Part shown: in pieces, positions 8,857 through 18,155 of the stretch
Layout of the letters: each line of letters opens with the position of its first letter
Position numbering within the stretch: the stretch's first letter is position 1
NCBI RefSeq assembly: GCF_047971185.1
Contig: NZ_JBKDZH010000012.1
Location: 46,048-110,047 of the forward strand
From: Kluyvera sp047971185
Lineage (GTDB): Bacteria; Pseudomonadota; Gammaproteobacteria; Enterobacterales; Enterobacteriaceae
Reading direction: 5' to 3'
DNA: 64,000 bases
Notes under the pieces: generated by a model
Databases searched by the model: none
What the model was told of the DNA's origin: nothing
What the model saw: only the letters and a program-made list of their open reading frames with translations
Translations under genes and position numbers: made by a program

Positions 8857-9848
8857 TGCCGCTACTTGATATTCGCAACTTAACCATTGAATTTAACACC
8901 AACGAAGGCTGGGTGAAGGCCGTTGACCGCGTCAGCATGACGCTGGCCGAGGGCGAAATCCGCGGCCTGGTGGGGGAATCCGGCTCGGGTAAGAGCCTGA
9001 TTGCCAAAGCCATTTGTGGCGTCACCAAGGACAACTGGCGCGTCACCGCCGACCGTATGCGCTTTGACGATATCGACCTGCTGCGTCTGTCGAACCGCGA
9101 ACGGCGCAGGCTGGTCGGCCACAACGTGTCGATGATTTTCCAGGAGCCGCAGTCCTGTCTGGACCCTTCCGAACGCGTGGGCCTCCAGCTGATGCAGAAT
9201 ATCCCCGGCTGGACCTTTAAAGGCCACTGGTGGCAGCGCTTCGGCTGGCGGAAACGTCGCGCGATCGAGCTGCTGCACCGCGTCGGCATTAAGGATCACA
9301 AAGACGCGATGCGCAGCTTCCCCTATGAGCTGACCGAAGGTGAATGCCAGAAGGTGATGATCGCCATCGCGCTGGCTAACCAGCCGCGTCTGCTGATTGC
9401 CGATGAGCCGACCAACGCCATGGAGCCGACGACGCAGGCGCAGATTTTCCGCCTGTTGACCGGTCTTAACCAGAACAACAACACCACCATCCTGCTGATT
9501 TCCCACGATTTGCAGATGCTGACCCACTGGGCGGATAAAATTAACGTCATGTACTGCGGGCAGACGGTGGAGACCGCGCCGAGCGAAGAGCTGGTGACCA
9601 CGCCGCATCACCCGTACACCCAGGCGCTGATTCGTGCGATTCCGGACTTTGGCCGTTCCATGCCGCATAAAAGCCGCCTGAACACCCTTTCCGGCGCTAT
9701 TCCGCTGCTGGAACAGCTGCCGATGGGCTGCCGCCTGGGGCCGCGCTGCCCGTACGCGCAGCGAAAATGTATTGAAACCCCGCGCCTGACGGGAGCGAAG
9801 AACCACCTGTTCGCCTGTCATTTCCCGCTGAACATGGAGAAAGAGTGA
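8856..9848 (+). CDS. sapD: Sap ABC transporter ATPase SapD
   Basis: 330 residues. Walker A is GESGSGKS at residues 40-47; Walker B is LLIADEPT. The ABC signature is the degenerate ELTEGECQKV instead of LSGGQ, as I recall it also being in E. coli SapD. The C-terminal oligopeptide-transporter extension carries the cysteine pair region GCRLGPRCPYAQRKC. SapD also supplies nucleotide binding to the Trk potassium system in E. coli. One base separates its stop from sapF. Confidence 0.97.
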   Translation: MPLLDIRNLTIEFNTNEGWVKAVDRVSMTLAEGEIRGLVGESGSGKSLIAKAICGVTKDNWRVTADRMRFDDIDLLRLSNRERRRLVGHNVSMIFQEPQSCLDPSERVGLQLMQNIPGWTFKGHWWQRFGWRKRRAIELLHRVGIKDHKDAMRSFPYELTEGECQKVMIAIALANQPRLLIADEPTNAMEPTTQAQIFRLLTGLNQNNNTTILLISHDLQMLTHWADKINVMYCGQTVETAPSEELVTTPHHPYTQALIRAIPDFGRSMPHKSRLNTLSGAIPLLEQLPMGCRLGPRCPYAQRKCIETPRLTGAKNHLFACHFPLNMEKE

Positions 9849-9849
9849 C

Positions 9850-10656
9850 ATGGTCGAAACGCTGCTTGAAGTGCGCAACCTCAGTAAAACCTTCCGCTAC
9901 CGTACCGGCTGGTTCCATCGCCAGACCCTACAGGCGGTGAAGCCGCTGAGCTTTACCCTGCGCGAGAAGCAAACGCTGGCGATTATCGGCGAGAACGGGT
10001 CCGGCAAGTCCACGCTGGCGAAAATGCTGGCGGGGATGGTCGAACCAACCACCGGCGAGCTGCTGATTGATGACCATCCACTGGAATTCGGCGACTACTC
10101 ATTCCGCAGCCAGCGCATCCGCATGATTTTCCAGGATCCGAGCACCTCGCTGAACCCGCGTCAGCGTATTTCGCAGATCCTCGATTTCCCGCTGCGCCTG
10201 AATACCGATCTCGAACCCGAGGCCCGACGTAAGCAGATTATCGATACCCTGCGTCTGGTCGGCCTGCTGCCGGACCACGTCAGCTACTATCCGCACATGC
10301 TGGCCCCGGGGCAGAAACAGCGTCTGGGGCTGGCGCGCGCGCTCATCCTGCGCCCGAAGGTGATCATCTGCGACGAAGCGCTGGCCTCGCTGGATATGTC
10401 GATGCGTTCGCAGCTGGTGAACCTGATGCTGGAACTGCAGGAGAAACAGGGCATCTCGTACATCTATGTGACCCAGCATCTGGGGATGATGAAGCACATC
10501 AGCGATCAGGTGCTGGTAATGCATCAGGGGGAAGTGGTCGAGCGCGGCAGCACCGCCGACGTGCTGGCCTCCCCGCTGCACGATTTAACCAAACGGTTGA
10601 TTGCCGGTCACTTTGGCGAGGCGCTCACCGCCGACGCCTGGCGCAAAGACCGCTAA
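9850..10656 (+). CDS. sapF: Sap ABC transporter ATPase SapF
   Basis: 268 residues, equal to the E. coli protein. Walker A GENGSGKS, degenerate signature MLAPGQKQRLGLARAL, and Walker B VIICDEALASLD are visible. It forms the nucleotide-binding pair with SapD. It is the last sap gene; fabI follows after 37 bp with its own very strong ribosome site. Confidence 0.97.
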   Translation: MVETLLEVRNLSKTFRYRTGWFHRQTLQAVKPLSFTLREKQTLAIIGENGSGKSTLAKMLAGMVEPTTGELLIDDHPLEFGDYSFRSQRIRMIFQDPSTSLNPRQRISQILDFPLRLNTDLEPEARRKQIIDTLRLVGLLPDHVSYYPHMLAPGQKQRLGLARALILRPKVIICDEALASLDMSMRSQLVNLMLELQEKQGISYIYVTQHLGMMKHISDQVLVMHQGEVVERGSTADVLASPLHDLTKRLIAGHFGEALTADAWRKDR

Positions 10657-10693
10657 TCGCCGCCGTCACCCTTAAGAGAAGGAGGATTACGCT

Positions 10694-11479
10694 ATGGGTT
10701 TTCTTTCCGGCAAACGTATCCTGATTACCGGCGTCGCCAGCAAACTGTCCATCGCCTACGGCATTGCTCAGGCGATGCACCGCGAAGGGGCCGAGCTGGC
10801 GTTCACCTATCAGAACGACAAACTGAAAGGCCGCGTTGAAGATTTCGCCGCCTCGCTGGACTCGCAGATTGTGCTGCCGTGCGACGTGGCGGAAGACGAG
10901 AGCATTGAAGCGCTGTTCAGCGAGCTGGTAAAAGCATGGCCAACGTTCGACGGTTTCGTCCACTCGATTGGCTTTGCGCCCGCCGACCAGCTTGACGGCG
11001 ACTACGTCAACGCGGTCACCCGTGACGGTTTTAAAATCGCCCACGACATCAGCTCCTACAGCTTCGTGGCGATGGCGAAAGCCTGCCGTGAGATGCTGAA
11101 GCCCGGCTCCGCGCTGCTGACGCTGTCCTACCTCGGCGCCGAGCGCGCGATCCCCAACTACAACGTCATGGGGCTGGCGAAAGCGTCGCTGGAAGCGAAC
11201 GTCCGCTATATGGCTAACGCCATGGGGCCGGAAGGCGTTCGCGTCAATGCCATCTCAGCGGGCCCGATTCGTACGCTGGCCGCCTCCGGCATCAAGGATT
11301 TCCGAAAAATGCTCGCCCATTGCGAAGCGGTAACGCCGATTCGCCGCACCGTCGCCATTGAAGATGTCGGTAACTCCGCCGCGTTTCTGTGCTCAAACCT
11401 CGCCGCCGGCGTTTCCGGTGAAGTGCTGCACGTTGACGGCGGCTTCAGCATTGCCGCCATGAACGAGCTGGATCTGTAG
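10694..11479 (+). CDS. fabI: Enoyl-ACP reductase FabI
   Basis: 261 residues, one fewer than E. coli because the final lysine is absent. It is a short-chain dehydrogenase-like fold reducing trans-2-enoyl-ACP with NADH in the last step of fatty acid elongation. The catalytic Tyr-x6-Lys is in NYNVMGLAKAS. The glycine of SIGFAP, whose change gives triclosan resistance in E. coli (Gly93), is retained. AAGGAGG precedes the ATG by 7-8 bp. The gene lies 37 bp after sapF and is followed by a BIME element. Confidence 0.98.
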   Translation: MGFLSGKRILITGVASKLSIAYGIAQAMHREGAELAFTYQNDKLKGRVEDFAASLDSQIVLPCDVAEDESIEALFSELVKAWPTFDGFVHSIGFAPADQLDGDYVNAVTRDGFKIAHDISSYSFVAMAKACREMLKPGSALLTLSYLGAERAIPNYNVMGLAKASLEANVRYMANAMGPEGVRVNAISAGPIRTLAASGIKDFRKMLAHCEAVTPIRRTVAIEDVGNSAAFLCSNLAAGVSGEVLHVDGGFSIAAMNELDL

Positions 11480-11485
11480 CCTCGA

Positions 11486-11571
11486 CTGTAGGCCTGATAA
11501 GCGCAGCGCCATCAGGTAAATTGGCGCACATTGCCGGATGGCGGCGTAAACGCCTTATCCGGCCTACAGCC
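11486..11571. repeat. REP pair (BIME) downstream of fabI
   Basis: Two REP-type units in opposite orientation: one around 11488-11518 (TAGGCCTGATAAGCG... CATCAGG) and one around 11532-11568 (TTGCCGGATGGCGGCG... CCGGCCTAC). They match the enterobacterial REP consensus with its GTAGG / CCTAC ends and can fold into stable stems that protect the fabI mRNA 3' end. Confidence 0.85.
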
Positions 11572-11723
11572 CCCCTCCCGCCTCTGTTATTCCAGTCAGT
11601 TATTAATTATCGCCGAACAATATTTTCTCCCTCGTCACGCATGCGCCAGGATATTTATCCATAACGATCCGGCAACATCTCCTTCGACGCGGCCGGTCGC
11701 CACCTTCAGATCAAGGAACACCC

Positions 11724-12881
11724 ATGGAGCCACGCCGCGTTTCCGGCAAAAACCACTGGTATCACGAAACCCAGTCGAGAACCCAACACAGCGACGTGAT
11801 GCCGCTGGTTCCCGAAGCCGCGCACGTTGACGACCGTTTTTTACTGGACCTCGCCCTGCCTGACGCGCTGCTAAGCGCTAATCAACGCTGGCTGAGCGCT
11901 GCCCGCACGCTGGCTAATCAACTGTTCCCCGACGCCGTCTCCGTTAATCGGCTGCGCACCTTCAGCGACTACGATCGCCTGAGCACCGCGCTAACCGTCG
12001 CCCAGGTCTGCGGCGTTCAGCGCCTGTGCAATCACTATGCCGCACGGCTGGCGCCGCTGCCGGGGCCGGACTCGTCGCGCGAGAGCAACCGTCGGCTGGC
12101 GCAAATTACCGAATATGCCCGCCAGCTCGCCAGCTCGCCGTCGATCATCACCCCCCGCGCGCGCCAGCAGCTGGACGACGTGGGAATGACGCTGCATGAC
12201 ATTATTCTGATTAATCAGATTGTCGGTTTCGTCGGCTTCCAGGCGCGAATTATTGCCCTCTTCCAGGCGCACATGGGCTTCCCGGTTCGCTGGATCCCCG
12301 GTATGCCGGTCCAGGAAGACGCTGACCCCGACCGCTTCACCAGCGATAGCACGCGGTGGCATACCGATCTGGAGGTCATTGAAGCGCATCAGGCCAATAC
12401 GCCGCAGGGCGAGGCGCTCTCCCGCTGGCAGAATCTGGCGGAGCTTCACGCGCTGGCCCCGGTGCTGGCCCATGAGGAGACGCTGCTGGCAGGATTGGGT
12501 GAACTGCTCAATGCGCTGACGTTTACGCACCCGCTGCTGCCGCTGTCGGCGCTGATTCCGGCGCGCATCAACGGCAGCGTCAGCTGTTTCAACTACAACA
12601 GCGGATTATGGCAAGGCGCCAGCGGCCTGCCGGAGGCGGTACGCAACGGCGAACGGGCGATTCTGGCGTGGAGCCACCACTACCCCTGCGAACGGGCGCT
12701 CGCCCAGGCCGCACAGCTGCTGACCCGCGCGCCAGACCGCTTTAGCGCCGCGCAGATGAGTCCGCTTATCGATCACGGGGTGTCCACGCCAGATGCCATC
12801 GCGCTGCTTGCCTGGACCGCCTTCAGCGGCTGGTTAAACAGGCTACGCATCGCGCTGGGCAGCGCACAACAAGTTACGTAA
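11724..12881 (+). CDS. yciW: YciW, CMD/AhpD-like putative oxidoreductase
   Basis: 385 residues beginning MEPRRVSGKNHWYHETQS, close to the E. coli YciW N-terminus (375 aa). The ATG at 11724 follows AAGGA by 6 bp. The family has two carboxymuconolactone decarboxylase/peroxidase-like helical regions. E. coli YciW has been connected to cysteine metabolism and CysB control; the reaction is not settled. The gene lies alone between the fabI repeat and rnb, in conserved synteny. Confidence 0.93.
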   Translation: MEPRRVSGKNHWYHETQSRTQHSDVMPLVPEAAHVDDRFLLDLALPDALLSANQRWLSAARTLANQLFPDAVSVNRLRTFSDYDRLSTALTVAQVCGVQRLCNHYAARLAPLPGPDSSRESNRRLAQITEYARQLASSPSIITPRARQQLDDVGMTLHDIILINQIVGFVGFQARIIALFQAHMGFPVRWIPGMPVQEDADPDRFTSDSTRWHTDLEVIEAHQANTPQGEALSRWQNLAELHALAPVLAHEETLLAGLGELLNALTFTHPLLPLSALIPARINGSVSCFNYNSGLWQGASGLPEAVRNGERAILAWSHHYPCERALAQAAQLLTRAPDRFSAAQMSPLIDHGVSTPDAIALLAWTAFSGWLNRLRIALGSAQQVT

Positions 12882-12962
12882 AAGGGTGAAACAGCGCTTG
12901 CTGCAACCCGGTGATTCGCGTCACAATGTCAGCCGCTCTTTTGGCCACGAAAATAGATCAAT

Positions 12963-14897
12963 ATGCTTCAGGACAACCCGCTGCTTGCGCAGCTAAAACA
13001 GCAACTCCATTCCCAAACGCCACGCGCGGAAGGGGTCGTCAAAGCCACGGAAAAAGGTTTCGGTTTCCTCGAAGTCGACGGACAGAAAAGCTACTTTATT
13101 CCGCCGCCGCAGATGAAAAAAGTGATGCACGGCGACCGTATTATTGCGGTGATCCACTCTGAAAAAGAAAAAGAGAGCGCCGAGCCGGAAGAACTGGTCG
13201 AGCCGTTCCTGACCCGCTTTGTGGGTAAGGTGCATCGCAAGGACGACCGCCTGTCTATCGTACCTGACCATCCGCTGCTGAAAGACGCGATTCCTTGCCG
13301 CGCCGAACGTGGCGTGACGCACGATTTTAAACAGGGTGACTGGGCCGTTGCTGAAATGCGCCGTCATCCGCTGAAAGGCGATCGCAGCTTCTACGCTGAA
13401 CTGACCCAATTCATTACCTTTGGTGACGACCACTTTGTGCCGTGGTGGGTAACCCTCGCCCGTCATAACCTGGAAAAAGAAGCGCCGAACGGTGTTGCCA
13501 CCGAAATGCAGGACGAAGGGCTTGAGCGCCGCGACCTGACCGCGCTGGACTTCGTCACCATCGACAGCGCCAGCACCGAAGATATGGATGATGCGCTGTT
13601 TGTGGAGGAAGCCGCCGACGGCAAGCTGCTGCTGACCGTCGCTATCGCCGACCCAACCGCCTGGATCGTCGAAGGCAGCAAGCTGGACAACGCCGCCAAA
13701 ATTCGTGCGTTCACCAACTACCTGCCGGGCTTTAACATCCCGATGCTGCCGCGCGAGCTGTCTGACGACCTGTGCTCCCTGCGCGCAGAAGTGGTGCGTC
13801 CGGTGCTGGCCTGCCGCATGACGCTGGCCGCCGATGGCACCATTGAAGACAACATTGAGTTCTTTGCCGCTAACATCGAGTCGAAAGCCAAACTGGTGTA
13901 CGACGACGTGTCCAACTGGCTGGAGAATACCGGCAGCTGGCAGCCGCAGAGCGAAGCCATTGCGCGCCAGATTACCCTGCTGCAACGCGTCTGTCAGGTG
14001 CGCAGCGAGTGGCGTCAAACCCACGCGCTGGTGTTCAAAGACCGTCCGGACTACCGCTTCGTGCTGGGCGAGAAAGGCGAAGTGCTGGATATCGTCGCCG
14101 AGCCGCGTCGTATTGCCAACCGCATCGTTGAGGAGTCAATGATTGCGGCTAACATCTGCGCGGCGCGCGTGCTGCGCGACAAGCTCGGTTTCGGCGTTTA
14201 CAACGTCCACACCGGTTTCGCGCCGGACAACACCGAAGCGCTGGCCGCGCTGCTGAAAACCCACGACGTGCACGTCGACCCGGTGGAAGTGCTGACGCTG
14301 GAAGGCTTCTGCAAGCTGCGCCGCGAGCTGGACGCACAGCCGTCAGGCTTCCTCGACAGCCGCATTCGCCGCTTCCAGTCGTTCGCTGAAATCAGCACCG
14401 AGCCTGGCCCGCACTTTGGTTTAGGCCTCGAAGCGTACGCCACCTGGACTTCGCCGATTCGTAAGTACGGCGATATGATCAACCATCGTCTGCTGAAGGC
14501 GGTGATCAAAGGTGAAAGCGCTTCACGTCCGCAGGATGACATCACCGTACAGATGGCCGAACGCCGCCGTCTGAACCGTATGGCGGAACGCGACGTCGCG
14601 GACTGGCTATATGCGCGCTACCTCAGCCCGATGGCGGGTAACGATACGCGCTTCGCCGCCGAGATTATTGACGTAAGCCGCGGCGGTATGCGCGTACGTC
14701 TGGTCGATAACGGCGCGGTGGCCTTTATTCCGGCCCCGTTCCTGCACGCCGTACGCGACGAGCTGGTTTGCAGCCAGGAAAGCGGCACCGTGCAAATCAA
14801 AGGCGAAGTGGCCTATAAAGTCACCGACGTGATTGATGTCACCATTGCGGAAGTGCGCATGGAGACGCGCAGCGTGATTGCCCGCCCGGCCGCGTAA
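12963..14897 (+). CDS. rnb: Exoribonuclease II
   Basis: 644 residues, identical in length to E. coli RNase II. Two cold-shock domains (about 20-170), the RNB catalytic domain (about 185-515) and a C-terminal S1 domain (about 555-640) can be followed. The catalytic aspartates are all present in TIDSASTEDMDDA (D201, D207, D209, D210). The enzyme degrades RNA 3' to 5' processively in the cytoplasm. A strong terminator follows. Confidence 0.98.
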   Translation: MLQDNPLLAQLKQQLHSQTPRAEGVVKATEKGFGFLEVDGQKSYFIPPPQMKKVMHGDRIIAVIHSEKEKESAEPEELVEPFLTRFVGKVHRKDDRLSIVPDHPLLKDAIPCRAERGVTHDFKQGDWAVAEMRRHPLKGDRSFYAELTQFITFGDDHFVPWWVTLARHNLEKEAPNGVATEMQDEGLERRDLTALDFVTIDSASTEDMDDALFVEEAADGKLLLTVAIADPTAWIVEGSKLDNAAKIRAFTNYLPGFNIPMLPRELSDDLCSLRAEVVRPVLACRMTLAADGTIEDNIEFFAANIESKAKLVYDDVSNWLENTGSWQPQSEAIARQITLLQRVCQVRSEWRQTHALVFKDRPDYRFVLGEKGEVLDIVAEPRRIANRIVEESMIAANICAARVLRDKLGFGVYNVHTGFAPDNTEALAALLKTHDVHVDPVEVLTLEGFCKLRRELDAQPSGFLDSRIRRFQSFAEISTEPGPHFGLGLEAYATWTSPIRKYGDMINHRLLKAVIKGESASRPQDDITVQMAERRRLNRMAERDVADWLYARYLSPMAGNDTRFAAEIIDVSRGGMRVRLVDNGAVAFIPAPFLHAVRDELVCSQESGTVQIKGEVAYKVTDVIDVTIAEVRMETRSVIARPAA

Positions 14898-14904
14898 TCT
14901 GCTG

Positions 14905-14931
14905 AAACGGCCCCTTCGGGGCCGTTTTTTT
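14905..14931 (+). terminator. rnb terminator
   Basis: AACGGCCCC and GGGGCCGTT arms (14906-14914 and 14918-14926) around a TTC loop, running into a T-run to 14931. It lies 9 bp after the rnb stop. Confidence 0.92.
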
Positions 14932-14956
14932 ATTCTCTGCATTCGAGCGAATATCT

Positions 14957-15472
14957 TTAATACAAACTCGCTACATATTCATTGATGGGCTGCGGTAATA
15001 GATCTTGTGGATGGTCGCCACCAAAGGTTAGCCATTTACTGCTCCCGTTTAGTATTGTGGAAGCAATCACATTATTGCTTTGCGCGTTGTACACCGTAAT
15101 CTTTACTTCTATTTTATCTGGAAGACCCGACCATTCAGTTGCCCTATCTTCCCAATGTAAAATTTGCGGAATAACATAATAGCCGTCTTTCATTTGCTGA
15201 CTGTTCTGCAGGCATTCTTGCGTAGCACATGTCGAGATAACCGCAGCATCATCCGTATAGCGAGAAAATGCCGTTCGTACAGCCATTGCGGTCATGGACC
15301 CAGACTGGCTGTATACCTTCGCGTCATAGGTACCATTTTCCGGTTGAGCGATAAGTACTTTTTTATTTTTAATCAGCTGTTCGGTGTTTTTCGTGACTTC
15401 GGCAGCATTGTATTTTGCGCTACAGCCCACAAGGAGCATCATCCCAAAAACAAGGATAACCTTTTTTTTCAT
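14957..15472 (-). CDS. DUF4823-type lipoprotein
   Basis: 171 residues from the ATG at 15472, chosen because it starts a clean lipoprotein signal (MKKKVILVFGMMLLVGC, lipobox LLVGC, lipidated Cys17). The upstream in-frame ATG region adds a hydrophilic leader that would hide the signal. The C-terminal block ILHWEDRATEWSG and the ending FGGDHPQDLLPQPINEY are features I associate with DUF4823 lipoproteins, best known from Pseudomonas. Function is unknown. It sits on the opposite strand between rnb and pdeR, where E. coli has no gene. It is more A/T-rich than its neighbours, which suggests acquisition. Confidence 0.8.
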   Translation of the reverse strand: MKKKVILVFGMMLLVGCSAKYNAAEVTKNTEQLIKNKKVLIAQPENGTYDAKVYSQSGSMTAMAVRTAFSRYTDDAAVISTCATQECLQNSQQMKDGYYVIPQILHWEDRATEWSGLPDKIEVKITVYNAQSNNVIASTILNGSSKWLTFGGDHPQDLLPQPINEYVASLY

Positions 15473-15832
15473 TTCGTTGTTCCAGAAGTTATTCGGTGGC
15501 ATTTCATCATTAATCAATACAGGTTTATATCTACAACTTCACTGCAAGTAAAGTGAATATCAGTTATTCGTAGTAGTATAACGTGATTTTACAATATTAT
15601 ATTAAAGAGCATAAAACCATTTATACAAACAATACAATTTTCAAAAGACAATTAATAACAAAATGCATTCATATCACTTATTTAAAACATCCTGCCGGAT
15701 AAATAATCTTCATACCTCGTTATTATTTTTTAATGTTTTGCCAACCTGCTCTCTTTTTTTCTCAGCGAAATCGCCCAAAAACGTTCACACTGAATACCAT
15801 GGCATCCGCACGCAGGTGTACGCGAGGAAGAT
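15473..15832. other. Gene-free A/T-rich spacer upstream of pdeR
   Basis: 360 bp between the divergent lipoprotein and pdeR. It is markedly A/T-rich and lacks any convincing open frame. Promoters for both genes must lie here, but I see no standout operator or hairpin. Confidence 0.6.
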
Positions 15833-17818
15833 ATGGTGAAGTCTCTGGCACAAAATCTGCTCGGCCCAAACTCCAGCGAAACCAGCCTTTACTGGCGCTT
15901 GTCGCGCGCAGAGCCGACGCTGCTGCTGGGGGCGGATCCCGATGCCAATGCCGATCTTGCCGTTCCGCTGAGTGACGAAAACGCCAGCCGCATTCGGGCA
16001 ATGTCCGTCACCACCTCCAGTATCGCCATCAATATTCAGCTTAACGGCTACGATGTTCCCATCCATCTGATAGGCCGTAAGGTCAGCGGCACCGAATGGG
16101 CCGGCACCGCCTCCTCGTGGTTTGACACCTCCTCCGTTGCGCGCGACCTGTTACAGGGTCTGCTGTTCGCCGAACAGGTGGTATCGGAAGCTAACGCGGT
16201 GATCGTGATTCTCGACAGAGAAGGCAAAATTCAGCGTTTCAACCGCCTGTGCGAGGAGTATACCGGCTTCAAAGAGCAGGACGTCATTGGCAAAACGGCG
16301 TTCGAGCTGTTTATGTCGGCCCCGGAAGCGGCGGCTGCGCGCGAGAACGTCAGCCGTTTTTTCACCAACGGCGGGCCGTATGAAGTGGAACGCTGGATCA
16401 AAACGCGCAAAGGCTCGCGCCTGTTTTTATTTCGCAACCGCTTCGTGCACAGCGGTAGCGGCAAAAATGAGATCTACCTGATTTGCTCCGGAACCGATAT
16501 TACCGAAGAACGCAAAGCCCAGGAGCGGCTGCGGCTGCTGGCGAATACCGACACCATCACCGGCCTGCCAAACCGTCACGCGATTAATGAGCTGATTGGC
16601 CGCGCCATGGATAACCGCAAGGACCACGAGCAGGTTGGGCTGGTCTATTTCGACCTGGATAACTTTAAGAAGGTGAATGACGCCTACGGTCACCTTTTTG
16701 GCGACCAGCTGTTGCAGTCCGTCGCGCTGTCGATTTTAAGCTGCCTGGAAGACGGGCAGACCCTGGCACGACTCGGCGGCGATGAGTTTATCGTCCTGGC
16801 GGTGGAGACCTCCCAGAGCGCCTTAGAAGCGATGGCGTCGCGGGTGCTGACCCGCCTGCGCGACCCGTTTCGTATCGGCCTGATTGAGGTCTACAGCGGC
16901 TGCTCGCTCGGTATTTCCCTCGCCCCGCAGCACGGCGAAGACCGGGAAAGCCTGATTCGCAACGCCGACACCGCAATGTATACCGCCAAAGAGAAAGGCC
17001 GCGGGCGCTTCAGCGTCTTTTCTCCCGAAATGAATCAGCGCGTGTTTGAGTACCTGTGGCTGGACACTAACCTGCGTAAGGCGCTGCAAACCGATCAATT
17101 AGTGATCCATTATCAACCTAAGGTGGCGTTAAACGGCGAAATTCAGAGCGTAGAGGCGCTGGTGCGCTGGAACTCGCCGGAGCGCGGGCTGATTCCGCCG
17201 TTAGACTTTATCTCTTACGCCGAAGAGTCGGGGCTGATTGTGCCGCTGGGGCGTTGGGTGATGCTTGAGGCCATCCGCCAGCTGGCGCAGTGGCGCGATC
17301 GCGGTATTCATCTGCGCGTGGCGGTCAACGTGTCGGCGCGTCAGCTGGTCGATCAATCCATTTTCAGCGATCTCAAGCAGGCGTTGAAGGCTGAGCATTT
17401 CGATGAATGCCCGATCGATATTGAGCTGACCGAAAGCTGCCTGATTGATAACGCCGACCAGGCGCTGGAGGTCATTCAGCAGTTTCGTTCATTAGGGGCG
17501 CAGATTCACCTCGACGATTTTGGCACCGGCTACTCGTCGCTATCGCAGCTGGCGCGTTTTCCGATCGATACCATCAAGCTGGACCATAGTTTTGTGCATC
17601 ATGTCCACCTTCAGTCGGTTTCACAATCGCTGGCGCTGGCGATTATCGCCGTGGCTCGAGCGCTGAATCTGCGCATCATTGCCGAAGGGGTGGAGGATGC
17701 GGACGATGACGCTTTCTTAAGGCAAAACGGCGTTGACGAGCGGCAGGGATACTATTTTGCCCGGCCAATGCCCGCCGCTGAGCTGGAGCGCTGGCTGCAA
17801 GCGCGTCAGGGGTTATAA
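15833..17818 (+). CDS. pdeR: Cyclic-di-GMP phosphodiesterase/trigger protein PdeR (Gmr, YciR)
   Basis: 661 residues, the same length as E. coli PdeR. Order of domains: divergent N-terminus (1-105), PAS domain (about 110-230), GGDEF domain with intact RLGGDEF, and EAL domain with VEALVRW, the ELTES metal motif and DDFGTGYSSL. In E. coli PdeR degrades cyclic di-GMP and, as a sensor, controls DgcM and MlrA and hence curli (csgD) expression. The N-terminal ~40 residues differ clearly from E. coli, unlike the C-terminal half. Conserved synteny: rnb upstream, yciZ and yciT downstream. Confidence 0.95.
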   Translation: MVKSLAQNLLGPNSSETSLYWRLSRAEPTLLLGADPDANADLAVPLSDENASRIRAMSVTTSSIAINIQLNGYDVPIHLIGRKVSGTEWAGTASSWFDTSSVARDLLQGLLFAEQVVSEANAVIVILDREGKIQRFNRLCEEYTGFKEQDVIGKTAFELFMSAPEAAAARENVSRFFTNGGPYEVERWIKTRKGSRLFLFRNRFVHSGSGKNEIYLICSGTDITEERKAQERLRLLANTDTITGLPNRHAINELIGRAMDNRKDHEQVGLVYFDLDNFKKVNDAYGHLFGDQLLQSVALSILSCLEDGQTLARLGGDEFIVLAVETSQSALEAMASRVLTRLRDPFRIGLIEVYSGCSLGISLAPQHGEDRESLIRNADTAMYTAKEKGRGRFSVFSPEMNQRVFEYLWLDTNLRKALQTDQLVIHYQPKVALNGEIQSVEALVRWNSPERGLIPPLDFISYAEESGLIVPLGRWVMLEAIRQLAQWRDRGIHLRVAVNVSARQLVDQSIFSDLKQALKAEHFDECPIDIELTESCLIDNADQALEVIQQFRSLGAQIHLDDFGTGYSSLSQLARFPIDTIKLDHSFVHHVHLQSVSQSLALAIIAVARALNLRIIAEGVEDADDDAFLRQNGVDERQGYYFARPMPAAELERWLQARQGL

Positions 17819-17899
17819 GGTAAGCCTTTTTTTCACTTCTCTTTTGTCTGTAAATTTAGCATCATTGATTTCAATCGAATTTATCAACAGGATCCCACC

Positions 17900-18082
17900 A
17901 TGTCCGAGCTCGATGCGCGTCAGGTAGCCCAACGTATTGATACCGTATTGGATATTCTGGTCGGCGGCGATACCCACTCCGCCATCAATAATCTGGAAAT
18001 ATTAAAAGCGGAACTGCTGGCTTACGCCGCGGACGAACGCGATAGCAGAACAGGTCAGCCAAAATCCCCGTGGGAAATCTGA
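17900..18082 (+). CDS. yciZ: Small conserved protein YciZ (UPF0509 family)
   Basis: 60 residues with the family pattern VAQRIDTVLDILVGGD, the helix NLEILKAELL, and the C-terminal PWEI ending. E. coli YciZ is 57 aa with the same ends. AGGA precedes the ATG by 8 bp. Function unknown; it is probably a small helical cytoplasmic protein. It lies between pdeR and yciT as in E. coli. Confidence 0.93.
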   Translation: MSELDARQVAQRIDTVLDILVGGDTHSAINNLEILKAELLAYAADERDSRTGQPKSPWEI

Positions 18083-18155
18083 CGCCCTTTGCCCAGCCAA
18101 CGGCGGCATTCAGCCTGACTGCCGCCCTACGCGTAGAGAAATTGATCGATTTATT

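Noticed and set aside
8880..9878. 332-codon frame antisense to sapD
   Set aside because: Antisense shadow of a well-conserved gene; His/Arg/Gln-rich and without family motifs.
12993..14024. 343-codon frame antisense to rnb
   Set aside because: Same reason: complement of codon-biased coding sequence, no recognisable domain.
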